A stretch of DNA of 64,000 nucleotides from Tistrella bauzanensis (GCF_014636235.1 NZ_BMDZ01000023.1:1-64000); one strand, 5' to 3'; counted from the stretch's first letter, positions 32,979-42,473 are shown. The notes: generated from the sequence alone by a model not told the origin. Numbers and translations: made by a program.

Positions 32979-34001
32979 ATGAGTATCTTACGCTGGGGGA
33001 GTGCCGGTCTCGGGACCGTGCTGGCTCTGACGCTGTCGGTCGGGATCGCCGGAGCGGCAGAGACCGTCACCTTCCGGATTTCGGTCGACACCTCACCCAC
33101 TCATGTCCGGACGGTCTGGGTCGAAGAATTTGCCGAGCGGCTGAAGGCCCGGTCCGATGGCGTGCTCGATGCCACCGTCTATCACAGCGGTCAGTTGTTC
33201 AAGGACGTGAACGTCGCCAAGGCGCTGCGTCAGGGCAGCGTCGAGATGGCCGTGCCCGGCAGCTGGGTTCTGGGGGGCTTCGAACGCCGGCTGGATGCAT
33301 GGAACCTGCCGATGCTCTATGGCCATGGTCCAGACGAGTATTATGCCGTGTCTGATGGCGAGCCCGGCCGGATCATCGGCGCGGCGCTTGAAGAGAAGCT
33401 CGACGTCAAGGTGCTTGGCAAGTGGTTCGACCTGGGCGCCAGCCACACCTATTTCGCCAGCCGCAAGGTCGAGACCTATGACGACATGAAGGGCGCCAAG
33501 GTGCGCTTCCCCGGTGGCGCCGGTCTGTCGGCGCGTCTTGAATATCTGGGGGCGACGCCGGTTCTGGTGCCTTGGCCCGACGTGCCGCTGGCGATGTCAC
33601 GGGGCAATTTCGATGGGCTGATCACCACCAATGAAAGCGTCAAAAGCGCGAAGCTCTGGGAAAGCGGCCTCAAATACGTGTTCGAGGACTATCAGATCTT
33701 CGGTCAGTACATCCCGATGGTCGCGGGCGATTTCTGGAAAAAGCTCACACCCGATCAGCAGCAGTTGATGACCGCGCTGTGGGACGAGGTCGCGACCGAA
33801 GAGCGCGTGGCGGCCCTGGCAGCCCAGCAGGATGCGGGCGAGGAGGCAAAGCGCCAGGGCGTCGTGTTCGTGACGCCGACGCCGGAGCAGCGCACGGCCG
33901 TGCGCCAGCGGATGATGGAGCGCCAGGACGAGACCGCCAAGGCCATCGGTATCCCGGCCGATTTCGTCGAGATCGTGAAAGCGGCGCTTCCACCCGATTG
34001 A
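32979..34001 (+). CDS. dctP: TRAP transporter substrate-binding protein (DctP family)
   Basis: A 340-residue periplasmic binding protein for a carboxylate. A signal peptide (MSILRWGSAGLGTVLALTLSVGIAGAAE, cleavage after GAA) is followed by TVTFRISVDTSPTHVRTVWVEEFAERL. The conserved ligand-binding arginine region is KGAKVRFPGG, and the region LVPWPDVPLAMSRGNFDGLIT is typical of DctP proteins. The ATG follows AGGAGGAAACA, one of the best ribosome sites in the window. It is the first gene of the operon dctP-dctQ-dctM and CoA enzymes, so the ligand is probably the acid degraded by those enzymes. Confidence 0.9.
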   Translation: MSILRWGSAGLGTVLALTLSVGIAGAAETVTFRISVDTSPTHVRTVWVEEFAERLKARSDGVLDATVYHSGQLFKDVNVAKALRQGSVEMAVPGSWVLGGFERRLDAWNLPMLYGHGPDEYYAVSDGEPGRIIGAALEEKLDVKVLGKWFDLGASHTYFASRKVETYDDMKGAKVRFPGGAGLSARLEYLGATPVLVPWPDVPLAMSRGNFDGLITTNESVKSAKLWESGLKYVFEDYQIFGQYIPMVAGDFWKKLTPDQQQLMTALWDEVATEERVAALAAQQDAGEEAKRQGVVFVTPTPEQRTAVRQRMMERQDETAKAIGIPADFVEIVKAALPPD

Positions 34002-34091
34002 TGCCGGTCCCCACAAGCGCATGCCCGCCTGGGTCCGCAGAAGACAGCTAGGCCCGCAGAAGACAGGCTCCCGTCACAGGTGGAGACGCCG

Positions 34092-34598
34092 TTGAACCGC
34101 GTCCTGACGCTCGTTGAACACGAGCTTGTGGGTGTCGTCGCGACCGTCGCGATGCTGCTTGCGACCTATCAGCTGCTCAGTCGTTACCTCTATCCGCCGG
34201 CCTCGACCCACTGGATCGACGAGGTGGTGATCTACCTGATCATCTGGGCGTCGTGCCTCAGCTTCAGTGGCCTGGTGGCGGGCAATGCCCATGTCCGCGC
34301 CGACCTGGTGTTGCGCATGCTGCCGCAGCGATTGCAGCGGCGGGTGGAAATGGTCAACACCCTGGCGGCACTCGCGCTCTGCGGTCTGCTGGTCTGGTTC
34401 GGCGGCCGGATCGTGTTCGACGCCTGGGATATCGGTGAGACCAGCATCAGCGAGCTTCAGTTCCCGATGTGGGTCTATTACCTGGCCCTGCCGGTGGCGG
34501 GCGGGCTGATGGCGCTGCGCTATCTGGCCCGGCTGGCCGGCCTCGTCTCGGGCCGCATCGGCGGGCAGGACGTGCTCGATGGGGGAGGTCACCTGTGA
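34092..34598 (+). CDS. dctQ: TRAP transporter small permease (DctQ family)
   Basis: A 168-residue membrane protein with four hydrophobic segments, the small subunit of a tripartite TRAP transporter. WIDEVVIYLIIWASCLSFSG followed by GNAHVRADLVLRMLP is the family core. The start is unclear. AGGTGGAG at 34078-34085 sits six bases before a TTG at 34092, which is used here. A GTG at 34080 is also in frame but overlaps that ribosome-binding sequence. The gene overlaps dctM by four bases (GTGA). The gap to dctP carries a short imperfect repeat (CGCAGAAGACAG twice). Confidence 0.85.
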   Translation: MNRVLTLVEHELVGVVATVAMLLATYQLLSRYLYPPASTHWIDEVVIYLIIWASCLSFSGLVAGNAHVRADLVLRMLPQRLQRRVEMVNTLAALALCGLLVWFGGRIVFDAWDIGETSISELQFPMWVYYLALPVAGGLMALRYLARLAGLVSGRIGGQDVLDGGGHL

Positions 34599-35872
34599 GC
34601 CAGGCGCTTTTCGGTCTCTTCTTCGTCTTCCTGGCCGCCGGCATGCCGATCTTCGTGGTGCTGGGCCTCACCGCCGCCGTCCTGCTGGCCGCCGATGGCA
34701 GTTCGCTGCTGCTGCTGGCACAGAAGGTGCTGGACGAACTCAACTCCGAACTGCTGATGGCGCTGCCCTTCTTCGGCATGGCGGCGGTGTTCATGCAGCG
34801 CGGCGGTATCGCGAATGCGCTGATCGACGTCTCGGCCGCCTGGATGGGGCGGCTGCCCGGCGGGCTGGGTGTGGTGGCGGTGGCCGGCTGCACGATCTTC
34901 GCGGCCATCGCCGGATCCAGCGTCGCGACCGCGCTGGCCATGGGCACCATTCTGGTGCCGGCGATGGTGGCGCGCGGCTATCCGGCCTCGTTCTCCACAG
35001 CCCTGATCGGCACCGGTGGCACGCTCGGCATTCTCATTCCGCCCAGCCTGCCGCTGATCCTGTTCGCGATCATCGCCGAGCAATCGGTGCCGCGCCTGTT
35101 CCTGGCCGGTGTGGTGCCGGGGGTGCTTCAGGCGCTGCTGCTGATCGCCTTCGTGATCTGGACCGCACGCCGCAAGGGCTATCCGCCCGAGCCGCCGATG
35201 AGCCGGGCCGCGTTCATCCAGGTCAATCTGCGCGCCCTGCCGGCATTCTCGGTGCCGGTGATCGTCGCGGTCGGCATCTATGGCGGTTTCGTCACCGTCA
35301 CCGAAGCCGCGGTGCTGGCGGCACTGGTCGCGATGCTGGTCGGCATGCTGGTCTATCGCGGCTTCGGTCTGCGTCAGGCGCCGGGTGTGATGGGCCACGC
35401 GGTGCGCTCAGCGGCCAGCATCATGGTGATCATCGCCATGGCGCTCGCCTTCGGCCACTGGGTCACCGAAAGCGGCGTGCCTGCGGCGGTGGTCGATTTC
35501 GTGACCGCGAACGAGCTTGAACCCTGGCAGTTCCTGCTGGCGATCAACCTGCTGCTGCTGATCCTCGGCATGTTCCTGGAAGTTGCCTCGATCATCCTGA
35601 TCGCGGTGCCGATCCTGCTGCCGGTGGTGACGGCGCTCGGGATCGACCCGATCCATTTCGCGATCGTGATCGTGGTCAACATGGAGATCGCGCTGCTGAC
35701 CCCGCCGGTCGGGCTCAACCTCTATGTGCTGTCCAGTATCTCGAAGGTACCGGTCAGCGAGGTGATCCGCGGTGTCTGGCCATTCATCGGCCTGTTCGCG
35801 GTCTATCTGGCGCTGATCACCTACATCCCTGAACTCTCGCTCTGGCTGCCGAACCTCGTCTACGGCAACTGA
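34595..35872 (+). CDS. dctM: TRAP transporter large permease (DctM family)
   Basis: A 425-residue membrane protein with about twelve hydrophobic segments, the ion-coupled translocation subunit of the TRAP transporter. Typical blocks are PFFGMAAVFMQRGGIANALID, GSSVATALAMGTILVPAM, GTGGTLGILIPPSLPLILFA, LGMFLEVASIILIAVPILLPV and LTPPVGLNLYVLSSI. The GTG start overlaps the dctQ stop and follows GGGGGAGG. Longer in-frame reading from 34469 lies within dctQ. It should bring a carboxylate into the cell with sodium. Confidence 0.92.
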   Translation: MSQALFGLFFVFLAAGMPIFVVLGLTAAVLLAADGSSLLLLAQKVLDELNSELLMALPFFGMAAVFMQRGGIANALIDVSAAWMGRLPGGLGVVAVAGCTIFAAIAGSSVATALAMGTILVPAMVARGYPASFSTALIGTGGTLGILIPPSLPLILFAIIAEQSVPRLFLAGVVPGVLQALLLIAFVIWTARRKGYPPEPPMSRAAFIQVNLRALPAFSVPVIVAVGIYGGFVTVTEAAVLAALVAMLVGMLVYRGFGLRQAPGVMGHAVRSAASIMVIIAMALAFGHWVTESGVPAAVVDFVTANELEPWQFLLAINLLLLILGMFLEVASIILIAVPILLPVVTALGIDPIHFAIVIVVNMEIALLTPPVGLNLYVLSSISKVPVSEVIRGVWPFIGLFAVYLALITYIPELSLWLPNLVYGN

Positions 35873-35898
35873 CCCGTCCCGGAGGAGACATCTGCATC

Positions 35899-37296
35899 AT
35901 GACTGATATCGACGCGACATCCGCGGGCGTCACGGGCGGTTTCGCAGCGGCGCTGGCCCGGCTTGGGCGCGAGCCGCTGCCGGAGGAGGCGCTGGTCGCC
36001 GCCCGTCACTGCCTGCTCGACTGGATCGGCGTGTCCCTTGCCGGGCGCCATGAACCGCTGGTCGACATTCTGGTCGACGAGGCGCTGGACGACGGCGCCG
36101 GGGGCGTGTTGCCGCTGATCGGCCGGCCGGAACGGCTGCCCCTGTCACAGGCGGTTCTGATCACCGGCGCCATGTCGCATGCGCTGGATTACGACGATGT
36201 GCATCTGGCCATGCAAGGCCATCCGGGGGTGGCGGTGATCCCCGCCGCCTGGGGGCTCGCCATTGCCGGCGGGCATGACGGCGCGGCGTTTCTGCGGGCG
36301 GTGATCGCCGGCTACGACATCGCCTGCCGTTTGGGGCGCTATGTCGGGCCGTCGCATTACCGGCGCGGCTGGCATGCCACCGGCACCGTCGGCACCTTCG
36401 GGGCGATGGCGGCATCTGCCGTGCTGCTCAAGCTCGACGAGGCGCGTATCGCCCAGGCCTTCGGCATCGCCGGCACCCAGGCCGCTGGTCTGAAGGCCGT
36501 GTTCGGCACCATGAGCAAGCCGTTGCATGCCGGGCGCGCCGCCATGAACGGGCTGTTTGCCGCCAGGCTCGCCGCCCGTGGTTTCACCGCCCATCCCGAT
36601 ATCCTTGGGGTGGCCCAGGGCTTCACCGATACCCAATCCGACTGCGCCGACCCTGAAGGCGCCTTCGCGCCGGCGCCGATGGTCGGGGGCGTGGATGGCG
36701 GCCATATCCGCGCGACGCTCTTCAAATATCACGCCGCCTGCTACCTGACCCATTCGTCGATCGAGGCGGTGCGGTCGCTGACCGATGCGGCGCCGCTGGA
36801 TCCACAATCGGTGCGGCGGGTGGTGGTGCGGGTCGATCCCGGGCATCTCAGGGTCTGCAATATCCCGGAACCCCGGACCGGTCTTGAGATCAAGTTCTCG
36901 CTGCGCATGACCACAGCGCTGGCGCTGGCCGGCGAGGATACATCGCGGGACGCGCTCTATTCGGATGCGACCGCCGCGCGGCCCGATCTCGTGGCGCTGC
37001 GCGACATGGTCACGGTCGAACCGCGCGAGGCATCCAGCGCCACGCTGTCCGAGGTCGAGATCACGCTGGCCGACGGCACCGTCCGGCGGGCCGCGTTCGA
37101 TGTCGGTGTTCCGGCACCGGACCTGGACCGCCAATGGCAGCGGCTGTCCGCGAAATTTCTCGGCCTTGCCGGGCCGGTGCTCGGCGCCGCCGGCGCACAG
37201 GCGGTGCTGGAGCGGGTGCGCGGGCTGGATGCGGGTTCGGATCTTGCCGACCTTGCCCGACTTTGCGCCGCCGCCCCGCCGCCTATGGCCAATTGA
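35899..37296 (+). CDS. MmgE/PrpD-family protein
   Basis: A 465-residue protein of the MmgE/PrpD family, which includes 2-methylcitrate dehydratase and cis-aconitate decarboxylase. Landmarks are CLLDWIGVSLAGRHEP, AMSHALDYDDVH, GYDIACRLGRYVGPSHYRRGWHATGTVGTFGA and GTMSKPLHAGRAAMNGLFAA. These hold the conserved His/Asp/Lys residues of the family. Here it sits between the TRAP transporter and CoA-ester enzymes, so it likely acts on a short branched or tricarboxylic acid. The exact reaction (dehydration, isomerisation or decarboxylation) cannot be read. GGAGGAGA precedes the ATG. Confidence 0.85.
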   Translation: MTDIDATSAGVTGGFAAALARLGREPLPEEALVAARHCLLDWIGVSLAGRHEPLVDILVDEALDDGAGGVLPLIGRPERLPLSQAVLITGAMSHALDYDDVHLAMQGHPGVAVIPAAWGLAIAGGHDGAAFLRAVIAGYDIACRLGRYVGPSHYRRGWHATGTVGTFGAMAASAVLLKLDEARIAQAFGIAGTQAAGLKAVFGTMSKPLHAGRAAMNGLFAARLAARGFTAHPDILGVAQGFTDTQSDCADPEGAFAPAPMVGGVDGGHIRATLFKYHAACYLTHSSIEAVRSLTDAAPLDPQSVRRVVVRVDPGHLRVCNIPEPRTGLEIKFSLRMTTALALAGEDTSRDALYSDATAARPDLVALRDMVTVEPREASSATLSEVEITLADGTVRRAAFDVGVPAPDLDRQWQRLSAKFLGLAGPVLGAAGAQAVLERVRGLDAGSDLADLARLCAAAPPPMAN

Positions 37297-37321
37297 TCCA
37301 CCCCAAGGAGGTTCACCGGAC

Positions 37322-37804
37322 ATGACCGACGATTTCCGGACCCGGGCGCAATTGCTGGCCCGTGGCAACCGCTATGAGGATTTCGAGCCCGGCCGGGTCT
37401 TCGAGCATCATCTGGGCCGCACGCTGACCGAGGGCGACAACATCGCCTTCACCACGCTGACCCTGCATTACAACCCGCTCTACTTCAACGTGGCCCATGC
37501 CCGTGGCCATGGCCATGACGGTTTGGTCGCCAATCCGCTGCTGGTGTTCAACATCGTCTTCGGCCTGTCGGTCGAGGATCTGAGCGAGGGTGGCGGGCCG
37601 TTCCTGGGGGTCGACCAGCTCACCTATCTGCGACCCGTCCAGGTTGGGGAAACCCTGCTTGCCCGCAGCCGGGTGCTCGACCGGCGGACATCCGACAAAT
37701 TCAAGGATTACGGCATCGTGACCTGGGCGACCGAGGGCTTCACGCCTGAGGGCGAGACCGTCGTCACCTTCCAGCGGTCCAATCTCGTGAGGTACCGGCA
37801 GTGA
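37322..37804 (+). CDS. MaoC-like hydratase (first of two)
   Basis: A 160-residue hot-dog-fold protein of the MaoC family. YEDFEPGRVFEHHLGRTLTEGDNIAFTTLTLHYNPLYFN contains the usual hydratase region with Asp and His positions, shown here in blocks. The later LGVDQLTYLRPVQVGETLLARSRVLDRR is the second family block. It is expected to hydrate an enoyl-CoA such as mesaconyl-CoA, since single-domain MaoC proteins of this length are often found with HpcH-type lyases. AAGGAGG lies before the ATG, and the stop overlaps the start of the acyl-CoA dehydrogenase gene. Confidence 0.82.
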   Translation: MTDDFRTRAQLLARGNRYEDFEPGRVFEHHLGRTLTEGDNIAFTTLTLHYNPLYFNVAHARGHGHDGLVANPLLVFNIVFGLSVEDLSEGGGPFLGVDQLTYLRPVQVGETLLARSRVLDRRTSDKFKDYGIVTWATEGFTPEGETVVTFQRSNLVRYRQ

Positions 37805-38976
37805 CCACGCATCCTGAAAGCTCGGGCTACATGACCGAGGACCGCCGGATGATTCAGCAATCGGCCCGCGACTTCGCGATGCGCGAGGTGCTGCCGGTGG
37901 CCAACCGGCTCGATCCCGAACAGGGCGACATCCCGATGGCGCTGCGCGACAAGATGGCCGAGATGGGCTATTTCGGCATCACCATCGACGAGACATATGG
38001 CGGGCTGGGCCTCGGCTGCTTCGAATATTGTCTGGTCGCCGAGGAACTGGCGCGCGCCTGGATGAGCGTCGCCAGCATCATCGCCCGTGGCAATGGCATG
38101 ATCGGCTTCGATGCCATGAGCGAGGCGCAGCGGGCGGAGATCATGCCGCGCGTCGCCTCGGGGCAGTATCTTGGCGCGTTCTCGATGTCGGAGCCGAATG
38201 CCGGCTCGGACGTCGCCAACATCACCTGCCGGGCGCGGCGGGATGGCGATGACTGGCTGATCACCGGCAATAAATACTGGTGCACCTTCGCCGATGGCGC
38301 CGATTACATCATCGTCATCGCCCGCACCGGCACCACGACCGACCCCAAGGCGCGCCACAAGGGCCTGTCGATCTTCATCGTCGACAAGCCGCGCGGCGAG
38401 TTGCCGCCCGGCTGCCAGGGCAGCCCGATCCCCAAGATCGGCTATTTCGGCTGGAAGACCTGGGAACTGGCCTTCGACGACTGCCGGGTGCCGGCATCGG
38501 CCATGGTGGGTGAAGAGGGGCGCGCCTTCTATGCCGTCACCCACGGGCTGGAGAAGGCCCGCGCCCATACCGCCGCCCGCGCCATCGGCCTTGCCCGCGC
38601 GGCGCTGGAGGATGCGACCGCCTATGCGCAGGAGCGCATCCAGTTCGGCCGGCCGATCGCCGATTTCCAGTCGATCCGCTTCAAGCTCGCCACTATGGCG
38701 ACCGAGATCGAGGCTGCCCGGCAACTGATGTATTTCGTCTGCACCGAGATCGACAGCGGCCGGCGCTGCGACAAGGAGGCGGCGATGGTCAAGTATTTCG
38801 CCTCGGAAATGGCCGAGCGGGTGACCAGCCAGGGCCTGCAGATCCTGGGCGGCGCCGGCTACACCAAGCTGCATGCCATGGAGCGCCACTGGCGCGACGC
38901 GCGCCTGACCAAGATCTTCGAGGGCACCTCCGAGATCCAGCAGCGCATCATTTCCGACCATCTGCTCGGACGCTGA
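37801..38976 (+). CDS. Acyl-CoA dehydrogenase
   Basis: A 391-residue FAD enzyme of the acyl-CoA dehydrogenase family. The signatures are FSMSEPNAGSDVANITCRA and ITGNKYWCTFADGADYIIVIA in the middle domain, and QILGGAGYTKLHAMERHWRDARL with IFEGTSEIQQR at the C-terminus. Glu374 in FEGT occupies the catalytic base position. It should introduce a 2,3-double bond into a CoA ester made by the CoA-transferase of the operon. The GTG start overlaps the preceding stop by four bases. An ATG ten codons later (MTEDRRM) is an alternative. Confidence 0.9.
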   Translation: MTTHPESSGYMTEDRRMIQQSARDFAMREVLPVANRLDPEQGDIPMALRDKMAEMGYFGITIDETYGGLGLGCFEYCLVAEELARAWMSVASIIARGNGMIGFDAMSEAQRAEIMPRVASGQYLGAFSMSEPNAGSDVANITCRARRDGDDWLITGNKYWCTFADGADYIIVIARTGTTTDPKARHKGLSIFIVDKPRGELPPGCQGSPIPKIGYFGWKTWELAFDDCRVPASAMVGEEGRAFYAVTHGLEKARAHTAARAIGLARAALEDATAYAQERIQFGRPIADFQSIRFKLATMATEIEAARQLMYFVCTEIDSGRRCDKEAAMVKYFASEMAERVTSQGLQILGGAGYTKLHAMERHWRDARLTKIFEGTSEIQQRIISDHLLGR

Positions 38977-38986
38977 GGAGGCGGAC

Positions 38987-39466
38987 ATGTTGAGCACGCT
39001 CACCGCGTCATCGAAATATTTCGAGGACTTCACCCCCGGCGATGTCTATCGCCATGCCCGCGGCAAGACCGTCACCGAGATGGACAACGTGATGATCACC
39101 AACATGGTGATGAACACCGCTGAAGGCCATTTCAACGAACATCTGATGAAGGGCAACGAGATCTTCGGCCAGCGTGTCGTCTTCGGCGGCATCAACATCT
39201 CGATGGTCGTCGGCCTCGCCGCCCAGGACACCGCCGCCAATGCCCTGGCCGAGCTTGGCATGGACAAGATCCGGCTGCGCCACCCGGTCGTCCATGGCGA
39301 CACGCTCTACGCCTATAGCGAGGTGCTGTCGGCGGTGGATGGCGAGCGCGAGGATGCGGGTGTGGTGACCTTCCGCCATTGGGGCGTCAATCAGGATGAC
39401 AAGCTGGTCTTTCAGGGCGAGCGTCGGGTGCTGGTCAAGCGCCGCAGCCATTGGGGGGCGAAATGA
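38987..39466 (+). CDS. MaoC-like hydratase (second of two)
   Basis: A 159-residue MaoC-family hot-dog protein, distinct from the copy three genes upstream. YFEDFTPGDVYRHARGKTVTEMDNVMITNMVMNTAEGHFNE is the hydratase region in blocks, followed by FGGINISMVVGLAAQD and LRHPVVHGDTLYAYSEVL. With two MaoC proteins in one operon, either two hydration steps or a heteromeric enzyme is likely. GAGGAGG precedes the ATG. The stop overlaps the start of the CoA-transferase gene (ATGA). Confidence 0.82.
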   Translation: MLSTLTASSKYFEDFTPGDVYRHARGKTVTEMDNVMITNMVMNTAEGHFNEHLMKGNEIFGQRVVFGGINISMVVGLAAQDTAANALAELGMDKIRLRHPVVHGDTLYAYSEVLSAVDGEREDAGVVTFRHWGVNQDDKLVFQGERRVLVKRRSHWGAK

Positions 39467-40650
39467 ACCCGCCCCCGGGCGCCTTGGCCGGGCTGAAGGT
39501 GATCGACCTGACGGTGATGCTGGCGGGTCCGTTCTGCACCATGCTGCTGGCCGATCAGGGCGCCGACGTGATCAAGGTCGAGCCGCCCGGGGGCGATAAC
39601 ACCCGACGGTTCGGCCCCTACATGGCGGATGACGAGCGGCACATCTTCGGTGGCTATTTCCAAAGCGTCAACCGCAACAAGCGCAGCATTGCGCTCGACC
39701 TGAAAAGCGCCGAGGGGCGGGCGGTGTTCGAACGGCTGGTGGCCGGCGCCGATGTTGTGGTCGAGAATTTCCGCGCCGGGGTGATGGACCGGCTGGGGCT
39801 TGGCTACGAACACCTGCGCGCCATCAACCCGCGACTGGTCTATGCCTGCCTGCGCGGTTTCGGCGATCCGCGCACCGGTGCCAGCCCCTATGTCGACTGG
39901 CCGGCCTATGACGTGGTGGCCCAGGCGATGGGCGGGGTGATGGGCATCACCGGCCCGACCCCGGACCAGCCGCTGAAGGTGGGGCCCGGCATCGGCGACA
40001 CGGTGCCGGCGACCATGCTGGCCTTCGGCATCCTGGCCGCCGTCCGTCATGCCGACCGCACCGGCGAGGGGCAGTTCGTCGACATCGCCATGTATGACAG
40101 CATCCTGGCGCTGTGCGAACGGATCGCCTTTCAGCATTCCTATACCGGCGTGGTGCCGCATCCGGAAGGCAATGGCCATCCGCTGCTCTGCCCCTTCGGT
40201 CTGTTTCGGGCGGCCGACGGCTGGGTGGCGATCGCCTGCCCGCAGGACCGGTTCTGGCGCGACCTCTGTGTGGCGATGGGCCGGCCGGAACTGGGGCAGG
40301 ATCCGCGCTATGCCCTGAACAACGACCGTGTCGCGCACAAGGCCGATGTGATCGCGGCCGTCACCGCCTGGACAGAAACCCTGACCAAGGCCGACGTCAG
40401 CGCGGCGCTGGGCGGTCAGGTGCCCTTCGGACCGGTGAACGACGCCGCCGACATCTTTGCCGACCCCCATGTGGCGGTGCGCGAGATGCTCCAGCCGGTC
40501 GAGCATCCGGGCTCGACACAAGCCGCCATCATTGCCGGCGTGCCGGTGCGCATGACCCGCACCCAGGGCCGGGTACGGCACCGCGCGCCGCTGCTCGACG
40601 AGCACGCCGATGCGATCCGCGCCGAATTCGGCATCGATGCCGCCGGCTGA
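39463..40650 (+). CDS. CaiB/BaiF-family (class III) CoA-transferase
   Basis: A 395-residue CoA-transferase that should activate the imported acid by moving CoA from a donor such as succinyl-CoA. The family opening is LAGLKVIDLTVMLAGPFCTMLLADQGADVIKVEPP (in blocks). NRNKRSIALDLKSAEG binds the nucleotide. Asp179 in GPGIGDTVPA is the catalytic aspartate that carries the acyl anhydride. QVPFGPVNDAADIFADPHV is also typical. The four-base overlap with the MaoC gene shows tight coupling within the operon. Confidence 0.9.
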   Translation: MNPPPGALAGLKVIDLTVMLAGPFCTMLLADQGADVIKVEPPGGDNTRRFGPYMADDERHIFGGYFQSVNRNKRSIALDLKSAEGRAVFERLVAGADVVVENFRAGVMDRLGLGYEHLRAINPRLVYACLRGFGDPRTGASPYVDWPAYDVVAQAMGGVMGITGPTPDQPLKVGPGIGDTVPATMLAFGILAAVRHADRTGEGQFVDIAMYDSILALCERIAFQHSYTGVVPHPEGNGHPLLCPFGLFRAADGWVAIACPQDRFWRDLCVAMGRPELGQDPRYALNNDRVAHKADVIAAVTAWTETLTKADVSAALGGQVPFGPVNDAADIFADPHVAVREMLQPVEHPGSTQAAIIAGVPVRMTRTQGRVRHRAPLLDEHADAIRAEFGIDAAG

Positions 40651-40716
40651 CGATCTCGTGAACCGGATCATCGGGCCGGGCCATTCGGCCGGGCCATCGA
40701 ACCAGGACCAGACATC

Positions 40717-41640
40717 ATGACCAATACCCCGATCTCCCGCCCGCGCCGCCTGCGCCGCAGCCAGTTGAGCGTGCCCGGCAGCAGCGAAAAGATGATGGCC
40801 AAGGCCGCGGCCTCGGCCGCTGATCATGTCTTCCTCGATCTTGAGGACGCGGTCGCGCCGAACGCCAAGGTGGCGGCGCGATCCAAAATCGTCGCGGCGC
40901 TGCGCGATCACGACTGGGGCCGCAAGACGCGCTGCGTGCGCATCAACGACCTCGGCACCCAGTATGCGTATGAGGACGTGATCACGGTGGTCGAGGGTGC
41001 CGGCGCGCATCTCGACACCATCATGGTGCCGAAGGTGAAGACCGCCCATGACGTGATGTGGATCGACATCCTGCTCGGCCAGATCGAGCGCAAGCTCGGC
41101 CTCGACCGCCGGATCGGCGTCGAGGTGCTGATCGAGGAGGTGGAAGGCATGATGAACATCGATGCCATCGCCGCTGCCTCGCCGCGGCTGGAATGCCTGA
41201 TCTTCGGCATGGGAGATTATTCGGCCTCGCAGGGCATCGATCTCGGCGGCGGCTTCGGGCCGGCCGGCTATCCGGGCGATATCTGGCATTATCCGCGCTA
41301 TCGGCTGGCGATCGCCGCGCGCGCCAATGGTCTCGACGCGGTCGACGGTCCCTTCGCCGATTTCCGCGACCCCGATGCCTATCGCGAGGAATGCCGCCGG
41401 GCGATGACCCTGGGTTGCGTCGGCAAATGGGCGATCCATCCGGCCCAGATCGAGCCGGCGCTTGAGGTGTTCTCGCCCTCGGCCGAACAGGTGGCCCGTG
41501 CCCGCAAGCTCGCCGCCGCCTATGCCGAGGCCCAGGCGCGCGGCGAGGGTGCCGTGCAGGTCGACGGGGTGATGGTCGATGTCGCCTCGATCCGCATCCT
41601 TCAGAACGTCGTCGATAAGGCGGCGCTGATCGGGATGTGA
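40717..41640 (+). CDS. HpcH/HpaI-family CoA lyase (citrate lyase beta-like)
   Basis: A 307-residue Mg-dependent lyase or thioesterase related to malyl-CoA/beta-methylmalyl-CoA/citramalyl-CoA lyases. LRRSQLSVPGSSEKMMAKAAA, HVFLDLEDAVAPNAKVAAR (metal- and substrate-binding), CVRINDLGTQYAYEDV, IGVEVLIEEVEGMMN (metal Glu) and IFGMGDYSAS (metal Asp) mark the family. It would cleave a 3-hydroxyacyl-CoA such as beta-methylmalyl-CoA or citramalyl-CoA into acetyl/propionyl-CoA and glyoxylate or pyruvate. Which bond it cuts cannot be decided from sequence. AGGA precedes the ATG. Confidence 0.88.
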   Translation: MTNTPISRPRRLRRSQLSVPGSSEKMMAKAAASAADHVFLDLEDAVAPNAKVAARSKIVAALRDHDWGRKTRCVRINDLGTQYAYEDVITVVEGAGAHLDTIMVPKVKTAHDVMWIDILLGQIERKLGLDRRIGVEVLIEEVEGMMNIDAIAAASPRLECLIFGMGDYSASQGIDLGGGFGPAGYPGDIWHYPRYRLAIAARANGLDAVDGPFADFRDPDAYREECRRAMTLGCVGKWAIHPAQIEPALEVFSPSAEQVARARKLAAAYAEAQARGEGAVQVDGVMVDVASIRILQNVVDKAALIGM

Positions 41641-41717
41641 TGGCGGCGTGGCGGGGCGGCGGCCATCGCCATCCCGCCCTGATCACGCCGGGTGAAACAG
41701 AAGGGGGGCATCCATCC

Positions 41718-42470
41718 ATGGCCGAGGGCGAGGGGGTGGTCAAATCGGCGGGGCGGGTTCTGGGCCTGCTTCAGATCTTCGCCGAGCACCGCCGGGCGAT
41801 GCGGGTGTCCGAAATCGCCCAGGCGCTGGGCATCCCGCAATCCAGCACCTCGATGCTGCTGAAAACCCTGACCGCCATGGGCTATGTCAGCTTCGATGCC
41901 GAAGCCAAGGCGTTCAGGCCCACCCTGCGCGTCACCCTGCTCGGCGCCTGGCTCAACGACGAATTCGCCCGTGAGGGCAGCGTCGACGAGATGATGGTCG
42001 CGATGGCGCGGGCCACACGGGACATGGTCATCCTGGGCGTCGAGAGCGGGGTGTTCTCGGAATATATCCATGTCGTGCAGTCGGAACAGGATCTGCGCTA
42101 TGCCTTGCGGCCAGGCACCCGGCGGCCGCTGCCGGCCACCAATATCGGCCGGGTGCTGCTGTCGCTGAAGCCCGATGACGAGATCGAGCGGATCGTGCGC
42201 CGGATCAATGCTGAGGCGGCCGAGACCGACCATCGCTTCGACATGGCCGGGACGATGCGGGCGATCCGCGCCATCCGCGGCGAGGGGCATTCCTTCTCGC
42301 ACAACCTGATATCCAGCGGCGCCAGCGTCATCGCCCTGCCGATGCCGACCCCGGCCGGCTATAAGCCGATGGCGATCGGCGTCGGCGGCCCGACCGACCG
42401 GCTGGTGCGCGGCCATGATGTCATCCTGGCCGAGATGCGCCGGCTGATCGCTCAATATCTGGGGAGTTGA
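41718..42470 (+). CDS. IclR-family transcriptional regulator
   Basis: A 250-residue regulator with an N-terminal winged helix (VKSAGRVLGLLQIFAEHRRAMRVSEIAQALGIPQSSTSMLLKTLTAMGYV, in blocks) and a C-terminal ligand-binding GAF-like domain (VILGVESGVFSEYIHVV, PATNIGRVLLSL, GASVIALPMPTP). It is encoded downstream of and in the same direction as the CoA-enzyme genes and most likely controls the operon in response to the acid or an intermediate. The start at 41718 was preferred over 41637 because GGGGGG and a usual N-terminus fit the shorter form. Confidence 0.9.
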   Translation: MAEGEGVVKSAGRVLGLLQIFAEHRRAMRVSEIAQALGIPQSSTSMLLKTLTAMGYVSFDAEAKAFRPTLRVTLLGAWLNDEFAREGSVDEMMVAMARATRDMVILGVESGVFSEYIHVVQSEQDLRYALRPGTRRPLPATNIGRVLLSLKPDDEIERIVRRINAEAAETDHRFDMAGTMRAIRAIRGEGHSFSHNLISSGASVIALPMPTPAGYKPMAIGVGGPTDRLVRGHDVILAEMRRLIAQYLGS

Positions 42471-42473
42471 AAC

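Noticed and set aside
39412..41439. Minus-strand open frame of 675 codons across the CoA-transferase and CoA lyase genes
   Set aside because: It crosses several real genes with overlapping starts on the other strand and its composition is typical of a GC-rich shadow frame.
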